Source of the DNA: Porticoccaceae bacterium
GTDB lineage: Bacteria > Pseudomonadota > Gammaproteobacteria > Pseudomonadales > Porticoccaceae
Assembly (NCBI GenBank): GCA_026005035.1
Contig: BPKH01000003.1
Coordinates: 124,001 to 188,000 of the forward strand
Length of the DNA stretch: 64,000 bases
Direction: 5' to 3'
The notes beneath the pieces were generated by a model. That model did not search any database. It was not told the origin of the DNA and saw only the letters and a program-made list of their open reading frames with translations. Below are positions 14,147 to 20,964 of the stretch, one piece after another. Position 1 is the stretch's first letter, and every line of letters begins with the position of its first letter. The translations under genes and the position numbers were made by a program.

Positions 14147-15346
14147 ATGGACGCGCGCGCAGGGATCCTACTTTGCTGCCTGTTGGCCGGCGCGGTCCGC
14201 GCCGACGACTTCGCCGCCTGCCTGGAAGGGCTCGGCCGCAGGGCGCGCGAAGCCGGGGTGGACGCCGAGCTGGTGGCGGCGGTGCTGCCGCAGCTGCGCC
14301 ACCAGCCGCGGGTGGTGGAGTTGGACCGGTCGCAACCGGAATTCGTCCAGACCTTCGCCGCTTACCTGGAACGGCGCCTGACCCCGCAACGGGTGCGCCG
14401 GGGACGCGACCTGTACGCCCGCTACCGCGGCTTCCTCGACGGACTCACCCACCGCTACGGCGTGCCCGGGCAGTATCTGATCGCCCTGTGGGGACTCGAG
14501 ACCCACTTCGGCGGCTATCTGGGCTCCATGCCCACCCTGGACGCCCTGGCCACCCTCGCCTGCGACGGGCGGCGGGGCGAGTACTTCGCCGGCGAATTCG
14601 TCACCGCGCTCGAGCTGCTCGCGCGCCAGGGCCTTTCCCCCGAGCGGCTGCGCGGTTCCTGGGCGGGCGCCTTGGGGCACACCCAGTTCATGCCCTCCAC
14701 CTATCTCCGCTACGCGGTGGACGGCGACGGCGATGGGCGGATCGATCTCTTGGGCAGCGAGCGGGACGCCCTCGCCTCGGGGGCCCGCTTCCTCGCCGCC
14801 CTGGGATGGCGGGCGGGCCTGCGCTGGGGTCGCGAGGTGCGCCTTCCCGAGGGGTTCGACTACCGGCTCGCCGACGGCCAGTGGCGCGGGCTCGAGGAGT
14901 GGGCTGCGCGCGGGGTGCGCGCCGCCGACGGCTCGGCGCTTCCCCGGCTGGCGGTGGCGGCCCGGCTGCTGGTGCCGGCGGGCCACCGCGGCCCGGCCTT
15001 CCTGGTCTACCACAACTTCGAGGTGATCCTGGGCTGGAACCGCTCGGAGTTCTACGCCCTGGCCGTGGGCCTCCTGGCCGACCGCATCGCCGGCGGGGAA
15101 GGGCTGCACCGCCCGCCGCCGCCCGCGCCCCCCTTGCCGCGCTCGGCCGTGCTGGAACTGCAGCGGGGGCTCGCCGCCCTGGGCTACCCCGTGGGCGAAG
15201 CGGACGGCGTCATCGGCCCCGCCACCCGCCGCGCCCTGGCCGCGTTCCAGGCGGACCGGGGCCTGGTGGCCGACGGCCATCCGGACGCGGCGGCGGTGGA
15301 GAAGGTGCGCGAGGCCCTCAGCGCGGCGCAAGCGCCAGGGCGATGA
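14147..15346 (+). CDS. lytic murein transglycosylase (MltB family) with peptidoglycan-binding domain
   Basis: 399 residues with a signal peptide (GILLCCLLAGAVRA, cleavage after about 18); no lipobox cysteine follows, so it is probably soluble in the periplasm. The catalytic domain (about 20-320) carries the active-site glutamate in WGLETHFGG and the conserved GALGHTQFMPSTY. A C-terminal peptidoglycan-binding domain (about 330-395) contains LQRGLAALGYPVGEADGVIGPATRRALAAFQ-type repeats. It cleaves the MurNAc-GlcNAc bond, leaving 1,6-anhydro-MurNAc, during wall turnover. This corresponds to the slt-B3/SltB-like branch rather than membrane-anchored MltB. It converges with the HdeD-like gene, overlapping by 29 bases. 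Confidence 0.92.
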   Translation: MDARAGILLCCLLAGAVRADDFAACLEGLGRRAREAGVDAELVAAVLPQLRHQPRVVELDRSQPEFVQTFAAYLERRLTPQRVRRGRDLYARYRGFLDGLTHRYGVPGQYLIALWGLETHFGGYLGSMPTLDALATLACDGRRGEYFAGEFVTALELLARQGLSPERLRGSWAGALGHTQFMPSTYLRYAVDGDGDGRIDLLGSERDALASGARFLAALGWRAGLRWGREVRLPEGFDYRLADGQWRGLEEWAARGVRAADGSALPRLAVAARLLVPAGHRGPAFLVYHNFEVILGWNRSEFYALAVGLLADRIAGGEGLHRPPPPAPPLPRSAVLELQRGLAALGYPVGEADGVIGPATRRALAAFQADRGLVADGHPDAAAVEKVREALSAAQAPGR

Positions 15347-15845
15347 GGGCCACACCCGCCACGGCGAGCTCGAAACCGAGCAGGACCCCTACCAACCAGC
15401 CCGCCGCGTGGGGCCATAGAAACAGGAAAGCCAGGCCGAGCACGAGGCCGGCCGCGCCGCAGGCGAGCAGCCAGGCTCGGCGGGGATCCGGCGGGAGCGC
15501 TGCGGCCAGGTAGAGCAGGAACGCGCCGGCCAGGAGCATCACCAGGGCGGTGAGCAGGGTGAGGGAGAGAATGCCGCTACCCGGAAAGAGCACCAGGAGC
15601 AAACCGATGAGCGCGGCCACGCCGGCGCTGGCCGGGTAGAGGTAGAGGCCGGCGAAGCGCCCGCTTCGCCAGGCGTGCAACAGGCCGAGGACGCCGGAGA
15701 GGAGCAAAAACCAGCCGATCACCTGTTCGAGGAAGGTGGCGGCCGCCAGGGGCGCGCCGAGGGCGGCGAGCCCCGCGGCCAGGAGGATCGCGCCCAGGGC
15801 CAGGGTCCACCCCCGCTGGGCTGACGGAGAGAGGGGTGATTGCAT
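15318..15845 (-). CDS. HdeD-like (DUF308) integral membrane protein
   Basis: 175 residues, ATG at 15845 behind GAGGAG. Six hydrophobic segments are visible, for example LALGAILLAAGLAALG, VIGWFLLLSGVLGLLHAW and LFLWPHAAGWLVGVLLG, arranged as three helical hairpins as in HdeD. The E. coli homologue contributes to acid resistance at high cell density; the general function of the family is unclear. A longer in-frame start exists but lacks a ribosome site. It is divergent from the second TonB receptor. Confidence 0.8.
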   Translation of the reverse strand: MQSPLSPSAQRGWTLALGAILLAAGLAALGAPLAAATFLEQVIGWFLLLSGVLGLLHAWRSGRFAGLYLYPASAGVAALIGLLLVLFPGSGILSLTLLTALVMLLAGAFLLYLAAALPPDPRRAWLLACGAAGLVLGLAFLFLWPHAAGWLVGVLLGFELAVAGVALIALALAPR

Positions 15846-15910
15846 GGCGAAGATCTCCTCGTCCGGCTGCTCGAGCGCCAAAGGTACCACGGTCCTCGCC
15901 CGTTCCTCCA

Positions 15911-15938
15911 TTGACAATGCAACGCTGTGGTCTATATT
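15911..15938 (+). promoter_or_regulatory. strong sigma70-type promoter of the second TonB receptor gene
   Basis: A perfect TTGACA (15911-15916), a 16-base spacer and TATATT (15933-15938). The leader would be about 95 bases. This is one of the best promoter matches in the window. I see no Fur-box-like inverted repeat in the leader. Confidence 0.7.
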
Positions 15939-16040
15939 CGAGGCGAGCGCCGCCCAGAGGGGAGGGAGCGCCCGTCGCCGGTGGAGACCGGACAAGAGCG
16001 GCGCCCGGTCCGACAACGCCAACAAGAGGGGTGCTTCGCC

Positions 16041-18332
16041 ATGAAACGCTCGAATCCATTCCCCGCGCGCCGCTTGGGGGCCCTGGCCTGTGCCCTGGCC
16101 GCGACCGTTCCCGCCCTCGCTCAGGAGAGCTCGCGGCGGGTGCTCGAAGAGATCGTGGTCACCGCCGAGCACCGCGAGGCCACGCTCCAGGAGACCCAGA
16201 TCTCCCTTGCCGCCTTCGATGCCCAGACCCTTGCCGACATGGGGGTGAGCACCGGTCGGGACCTCGGCTACTCGGTGCCCAACGTGGTGCCCCACTCCTG
16301 GTGGGGGCGCTCGACCCTCACCTACGCCATTCGCGGCATCCAGAATGCCGAGACGCTGATCACTTTCGATCCCGCCACCAGCGTCTACCTGGACGGGGTG
16401 TTGATCGGCAAGAACGCCGGCGGCCTGCTCGACGTCCTGGAGCTCGAGCGAATCGAGATCCTGCGCGGTCCCCAGGGCACCCTCTACGGGCGCAACACCA
16501 TCGGCGGCGCGGTCAACTACGTCACCCGCAAGCCCAGTGACCAGTTCGAGGGGCGCGTCAAGGCCACCCTCGGCAACTACGACCTGCGCGACTGGCGGGC
16601 CATGGTGAACCTGCCCCTCGCCGCCGCCGACTCCCCCATCGGCGAGCTCGCCCTGCGCGCCTCGGGGGCCCTCATCGAGCGGGACGGCACCGAGGACAAC
16701 GTCTTTCCCGCCGCGCCGCAAGACGAGCTCGGCACCAAGGATCGGGAGGTGGCCCTCCTCCACCTGCTGTGGCGGCCGGTGGACAGTCTGGAGGTGCGCT
16801 ACGGATACGACCGCACCCGCATCGACGAGACGCCCTCGGTGCCCTGGGTGGTGACGGTCAACCCCAACGGCTTTACCGCCTTTCTCGCTCCCTTCGACCA
16901 GCGGGAGAGTCGCCGGCCCGACGAGATCCAGCTCAACGACCCGGTGCTGCTCGACAGCGAGGTGGACGGCCACGCCCTGGAGGTGCGCTGGGAGATCGAC
17001 GAGCGCCTGACCCTCTCCTCCCTCACCGGCGCCCGGGAACTGAAGGAGTACAGCTACTTCGACAGCGACGGCTCGCCCTTCTCTTTGATCTTTCCCCGCG
17101 ACCTCCAGGAGTTCGAGTCCTTTTCCCAGGAGTTTCGCCTGGTGGGCGATGCCTTCGGCGAACGCCTGCAGTTTTCCACCGGCCTCTACTTGTACGAAGA
17201 AGAGGGCGATCTGTGGAACCAGACCGATGTCTTCGGGCGGCCCAATTCTCTCAACGTGGCCGATTTCGACAACGAATCCTGGGCCATTTACGGACAGTTC
17301 ACCTGGGCCTTCAACGAGCGGCTCGAATTGACTCTCGGCGGGCGGTATACCGACGAACAGAAAGAGATGCGCAAGGTGTTCATCACCACCGTGTCGGGCC
17401 TGGCGCCCATCGAGACGTTCTCCCAGGTGGCGCCGCGCTACGCGGGCACGAGCTGCACCACCACGCCCCAGGGCGCGCCCTCTTGCCGCAACACCCGCTT
17501 TCCCGATGCGGAGAAGAGTTTCGACAACTTCACGCCCATGGTCTCCCTGGCGTACCACTGGAACCCGGACGTGATGACCTACGCCAAGGTCGCCACCGGG
17601 TACCAGGCGGGGGGCTTCAACGTCCGCGACCAGTTGTGGAGCGACTTCACCCGCGGCTTCGACGAAGAAAAACTGACCTCCTACGAAGTGGGGCTCAAGG
17701 GCACCTTCGCCGATCGCTTCCGGGTCAACGCCGCCGCCTTTTTCAGCGATTACGACGACAAGCTGGTCAACCAGTTCAACCCCGAGACCCTGGTGAGCGT
17801 GCAGGTCAACGCCGGGCAGGTGGAGATCTGGGGAGTGGAGTTGGAGCTAGCCGCCCAGCTCACCGATCGGCTGCAGGCCGGCCTCAACTACGGCCACCAG
17901 CGGCCCAAGTACGTGGAGTACAAGAGCCGTCCCGATCCGGTCACGGGAGAAGTGACCGATTTGTCCGACACCGCCTACTTCCCCCACACGCCCAACAACA
18001 CCTACAGCGCCTTTCTGCTCTACGAGCAACCCTTGGCGCTGGGCCTCTTGCGGGCGCGCCTCGACTGGAGTTATCGGGACGAGATGAACTTTCTCGCCCC
18101 CAAACCCGAGCGCAACGAGTCGAAGGGGGCGGAGATCGTCAACGCCCGCGTCGGGCTTTCGGACCTGGCCGGCCCGGGGCGGACGCGGATCTCCGCCTAT
18201 GCCTGGGTCAAGAATCTCTTCGACGAGGGCTACTGGGTCAACGGCGTCAATCTGTACAATACCTTCGGCTTCGACATCAACGGCTACGGCGAGCCGCGCA
18301 CCTTCGGCGCCGAGCTGACCGTCGAGTTCTGA
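16041..18332 (+). CDS. TonB-dependent outer-membrane receptor
   Basis: 763 residues, ATG at 16041 after AGAGGGG. A signal peptide (RLGALACALAATVPALAQ) is followed by the TonB box EEIVVTAEHR and a plug domain with TYAIRGIQN, SVYLDGVLIGK, ERIEILRGPQGTLYGRN and GGAVNYVTRKP. The barrel extends to FGAELTVEF, ending in the expected terminal phenylalanine. This subtype, with a VYxDGV motif and long loops, is abundant in sphingomonads and other degraders and is often annotated as iron-complex receptor without evidence. The imported ligand could be a siderophore or a hydrophobic organic compound. The ketopantoate-reductase-like gene starts 14 bases downstream and is probably cotranscribed. Confidence 0.93.
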   Translation: MKRSNPFPARRLGALACALAATVPALAQESSRRVLEEIVVTAEHREATLQETQISLAAFDAQTLADMGVSTGRDLGYSVPNVVPHSWWGRSTLTYAIRGIQNAETLITFDPATSVYLDGVLIGKNAGGLLDVLELERIEILRGPQGTLYGRNTIGGAVNYVTRKPSDQFEGRVKATLGNYDLRDWRAMVNLPLAAADSPIGELALRASGALIERDGTEDNVFPAAPQDELGTKDREVALLHLLWRPVDSLEVRYGYDRTRIDETPSVPWVVTVNPNGFTAFLAPFDQRESRRPDEIQLNDPVLLDSEVDGHALEVRWEIDERLTLSSLTGARELKEYSYFDSDGSPFSLIFPRDLQEFESFSQEFRLVGDAFGERLQFSTGLYLYEEEGDLWNQTDVFGRPNSLNVADFDNESWAIYGQFTWAFNERLELTLGGRYTDEQKEMRKVFITTVSGLAPIETFSQVAPRYAGTSCTTTPQGAPSCRNTRFPDAEKSFDNFTPMVSLAYHWNPDVMTYAKVATGYQAGGFNVRDQLWSDFTRGFDEEKLTSYEVGLKGTFADRFRVNAAAFFSDYDDKLVNQFNPETLVSVQVNAGQVEIWGVELELAAQLTDRLQAGLNYGHQRPKYVEYKSRPDPVTGEVTDLSDTAYFPHTPNNTYSAFLLYEQPLALGLLRARLDWSYRDEMNFLAPKPERNESKGAEIVNARVGLSDLAGPGRTRISAYAWVKNLFDEGYWVNGVNLYNTFGFDINGYGEPRTFGAELTVEF

Positions 18333-18346
18333 GTGCCGGGGGGAGC

Positions 18347-19369
18347 GTGGGCGAAAATCGGGTATTGGTGGTGGGGGCGGGGGCGTTGGGTCTGACCGCG
18401 GGTTACCACCTGGCGCGGGCCGGCGCGCAAGTCGATTTCCTGGTCCGCCCCCACCGCCGCGCGCAGCTGGCGCGCCCGCAGCGCCTCTACCGGATCGACG
18501 GGGACAGCGTCGAGACCTGGGGAGACTACGGGGTGGTGGAGGATCCCGTGGCCCTCGCGGGCCGCCGCTACTCACTGGTGCTTCTCACCCTGGACGGCGC
18601 CACCTGCCGCACGGCGGCAGGGAGCGCCACGGTGGCCGAGGTCGGCCGGCATCTCGCGGCGAGCGGCGCGCGGCTTTTGGTCTGCGGGGTGGGGCTCGGC
18701 CTCTACGAGCACGTCCGCGACACTGCCCGCTGGCCCGAGGAGCGGCTCCTCGAAGGCACCATGGGCATGCTCGCCTACGCGCCCGGTGCACCGGGCGCGC
18801 CCCGTCCGGCAGGCGCGGGCGAGGCCCACGACCGGGCCGACCTCGCGTACCGCAGGGGCCCGAGCGGCGCCGACTTCCTCGTCGCCGGGCGGCCGCGGCG
18901 GGCCGCCAAGGCGCTCGCGGCGCTGCTTGCCCAGGGCGGACTCGCGGTGCGGGTGATGCCGGTGCGCCTCTACCGGATGTTCACCTCGGCGTTTTGCACC
19001 CAGGTCGCGGCCTGCGATCTCGCGGGCTGGCCGGCCACGGTGGAGGAGGTGATCGCCTCGAGCGGCTGGCCGCTGGCGGCCCGGGCCCACCGGGAGATCC
19101 TGCGCCTGCCGCAGTTCGGATGGCCGGGCAAGCTGGCTGCGCTGGCGATGGGCGAGCGGCGCCAGGCCGCGCTTTTTGCCGCCACCGCCCAGGGCGCGGC
19201 CCCCCTCGATTACATGGCCTTCATGCGCTTTCACCACGGCGTCAAGGTGCGCGCCCAAAACCAGCGCATCCTCGCCGACTGCCTGGCCGCCGGGGAGCGG
19301 GCGGGCCTCACCATGCCCGCCAGCCGCGAGCTCCTCGACCGCTGGCGAGCGCTCCCCGCGCCCGCCTGA
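18347..19369 (+). CDS. ketopantoate reductase family (ApbA/PanE-like) oxidoreductase
   Basis: 340 residues from GTG at 18347 with GGGGGGAGC upstream. The N-terminal Rossmann motif VVGAGALGLTAGYHL and HRRAQL in the cofactor-phosphate region are typical of the PanE/ApbA family. The C-terminal helical domain has RMFTSAFCTQVAA and MAFMRFHHGVKVRAQNQ. Authentic PanE reduces 2-ketopantoate with NADPH. Here the gene follows a TonB receptor rather than pantothenate genes (panC lies at 28.5 kb in another operon), so a different 2-oxo-acid or catabolic substrate is quite possible. Confidence 0.8.
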   Translation: MGENRVLVVGAGALGLTAGYHLARAGAQVDFLVRPHRRAQLARPQRLYRIDGDSVETWGDYGVVEDPVALAGRRYSLVLLTLDGATCRTAAGSATVAEVGRHLAASGARLLVCGVGLGLYEHVRDTARWPEERLLEGTMGMLAYAPGAPGAPRPAGAGEAHDRADLAYRRGPSGADFLVAGRPRRAAKALAALLAQGGLAVRVMPVRLYRMFTSAFCTQVAACDLAGWPATVEEVIASSGWPLAARAHREILRLPQFGWPGKLAALAMGERRQAALFAATAQGAAPLDYMAFMRFHHGVKVRAQNQRILADCLAAGERAGLTMPASRELLDRWRALPAPA

Positions 19370-19377
19370 GTAAGGTC

Positions 19378-19402
19378 GCGGTCGGCGGCGAACCGGGACC
19401 GC
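19378..19402. terminator. weak hairpin between convergent genes
   Basis: GCGGTC and GACCGC form a 6-bp stem with an unstable 13-base loop in the 36-base gap between the PanE-like gene and the phasin gene. Confidence 0.3.
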
Positions 19403-19405
19403 CCT

Positions 19406-20089
19406 TTAAGAGGTCTCGCCCCCCTGGGCAGGGGCGGGGGGTTCGCCCGCCGGAGAGGTCGCTTCGGGGGGCGGCGCGGCGGGCGCGGACCGCTTGGCGG
19501 CGGTTTTTCGAGGGGTCGTTTTCCTGGTGGCCGCTTTTTGGGGAGAAGTGCTCGCCCCGGCTCGGGCGCTCGACTTGCGGGTGGGGGCAGCGCCCTTGGC
19601 CGGCGCCTTTTTCGACCCCTTGGCGCTTTCCTCACCGGTGCTGCTCTTGGCGCCGGCGCGCTTGCGGGCGGCCGGCTCGGCGGGCCGCGCGAAGAGGAGT
19701 TTTTGCACCGACTCCAACAGCTTGCCAGCCTGGGACTGGACTTCGGCCACCACCTCTTCGACGCCGTGGCCGGCCTTGGAGGCCAAGGCGCCCAGTTCGG
19801 CCCGCCAGCGGCCGAGCCCAGCGCTCACCGCGTCCAGGTTGTCCTTGAGCCGCTTGACCGCCGTCTCGCCCGCCGTCTCCAACCGCTCGCGGCTCGCCCG
19901 CTCGAGCTCCTGGCCGCGGGCCACCAGCGCCTCGAAGCGCTCGCGCGCCTCGGCGCTCATCTTGTCGTAGCCCCTATGCAGGTTCTCGAGGGTCTGCCCG
20001 TAGGCGCCGAGGCCGGCGAGCCAGATTTTGCGGGCGATCTCTTGGGGGTCCGCTTTTTCCTTTTGGGAGTTGTCATTTCGGTTTGCCAT
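19406..20089 (-). CDS. phasin family protein with a histone-H1-like C-terminal tail (PhaF type)
   Basis: 227 residues. The N-terminal part has EIARKIWLAGLGAYGQTLENL, the hallmark of polyhydroxyalkanoate granule-associated proteins, followed by a long amphipathic helix or coiled coil to about residue 130. The last 90 residues are rich in Lys, Ala, Pro and Thr with repeated KKAPAKG/TRKT-like units, as in the DNA-binding tail of Pseudomonas PhaF. That protein coats PHA granules and ties them to the nucleoid for even segregation. No PHA synthase gene is in the window, so a role in PHA storage is inferred from the family only. GGAGAG precedes the ATG at 20089. Confidence 0.88.
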   Translation of the reverse strand: MANRNDNSQKEKADPQEIARKIWLAGLGAYGQTLENLHRGYDKMSAEARERFEALVARGQELERASRERLETAGETAVKRLKDNLDAVSAGLGRWRAELGALASKAGHGVEEVVAEVQSQAGKLLESVQKLLFARPAEPAARKRAGAKSSTGEESAKGSKKAPAKGAAPTRKSSARAGASTSPQKAATRKTTPRKTAAKRSAPAAPPPEATSPAGEPPAPAQGGETS

Positions 20090-20162
20090 GGGGTGCTCTC
20101 CGCGCTGGGGATGGCCGCTTCCATGGTAGTGAAAAACGGCCGGGAGCGGTACGGGAAACCCG

Positions 20163-20168
20163 TATAAT
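20163..20168 (+). promoter_or_regulatory. -10 element of the glyoxalase gene
   Basis: A perfect TATAAT 27 bases before the ATG at 20196. The -35 is not clear. Confidence 0.45.
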
Positions 20169-20195
20169 TTTCGCTTTGCCGAGGAGGGAGAAGCG

Positions 20196-20636
20196 ATGCG
20201 CTACCTGCACACCATGGTGAGGGTCTCCGACCTGGACGCCTCGCTGCACTTCTATTGCGAGCTGCTCGGCCTGGTGGAAGTGCGCCGTCACGAGAATCCC
20301 CAAGGCCGCTACACCCTGGTGTTCCTGGCCGCGCCCGAGGATCTGGAGCGGGCCCGCCGCGAACAGGCACCCATGGTGGAGCTCACCTACAACTGGGATC
20401 CGGAGGTCTACACCGGCGGGCGCAACTTCGGCCATCTGGCCTATGCCGTGGACGACATCTACGCCGCCTGCGAGCGCCTCCAGGCCGGGGGCGTGGTAAT
20501 CAACCGCCCGCCCCGGGACGGGCGGATGGCCTTCGTGCGCTCCCCCGACGGGATTTCCATCGAGCTGCTCCAGAAAGGGGAGGCGCTGGCGCCCCGCGAG
20601 CCCTGGGCGTCCATGCCGAACGTGGGCACCTGGTAG
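20196..20636 (+). CDS. gloA: lactoylglutathione lyase (glyoxalase I), VOC superfamily
   Basis: 146 residues, ATG at 20196 behind GAGGAGGGAG. It comprises two beta-alpha-beta-beta-beta modules. The metal-binding tetrad of glyoxalase I is complete: H5, E62, H80 and E123. [10 protein letters not shown] at the start, HFYCELLGL and [10 protein letters not shown] match the short Ni-type bacterial enzymes. It converts the hemithioacetal of methylglyoxal and glutathione to S-lactoylglutathione in the cytoplasm. The closing ASMPNVGTW tail is also usual for this family. It is a single-gene unit with its own -10 and a strong terminator downstream. Confidence 0.9.
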   Translation: MRYLHTMVRVSDLDASLHFYCELLGLVEVRRHENPQGRYTLVFLAAPEDLERARREQAPMVELTYNWDPEVYTGGRNFGHLAYAVDDIYAACERLQAGGVVINRPPRDGRMAFVRSPDGISIELLQKGEALAPREPWASMPNVGTW

Positions 20637-20712
20637 GCGGGGGAAGGGCGCCCGTCGGCGCTGCGCTGCCCACCGGTGTGTGGACCGCCTCGCCGCGCCG
20701 GCGCCCCCGCCG

Positions 20713-20740
20713 CGCCCTCGCCCGGGGTCGGGCGAGGGCG
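20713..20740. terminator. strong bidirectional hairpin between gloA and tRNA-Leu
   Basis: A perfect 12-bp stem (CGCCCTCGCCCG with CGGGCGAGGGCG) and a GGGT loop, followed by ATTGG on the plus strand. It sits between the glyoxalase gene and the oppositely oriented tRNA gene and can end both transcripts. Confidence 0.65.
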
Positions 20741-20765
20741 ATTGGAAGGGCAGGGGGTTGGAATG

Positions 20766-20850
20766 TGGTGCCCAGGAGAGGACTCGAACCTCCACGCCTC
20801 GCGGCACTAGAACCTGAATCTAGCGCGTCTACCAGTTCCGCCACCTGGGC
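20766..20850 (-). tRNA. tRNA-Leu (anticodon CAG)
   Basis: The minus strand folds as a class II tRNA of 85 bases including an encoded CCA. The acceptor stem is GCCCAGG/CCTGGGC, the D arm has GGAACTGGTAGAC, the anticodon stem CTAGA/TCTAG encloses TTCAGGT with CAG at 34-36, a variable arm follows, and the T arm has GGTTCGAGTCC. It reads CUG codons, which are very frequent in these GC-rich genes. The 3' end lies 25 bases from the hairpin at 20713-20740. Confidence 0.97.
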
Positions 20851-20964
20851 TTGGGTGGACCGGGGGCCGGTCGAGGCGCGCACTTTACGGCGGCGCCCCG
20901 GCTTTGTCAATCTGCGGCGGGAAATCTGCTACGCTGCCGCTCCCACAGCAAGGGGAGGCCCATC

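Noticed and set aside
16769-18346. An N-terminal extension of the PanE-like gene through the TonB receptor
   Set aside because: It is the TonB gene read in a wrong frame; the reductase starts at the GTG at 18347 after GGGGGGAGC.
20640-20860. Possible integration site or genomic island at tRNA-Leu
   Set aside because: No integrase, no second copy of the tRNA 3' end and no change of gene content next to it are visible.
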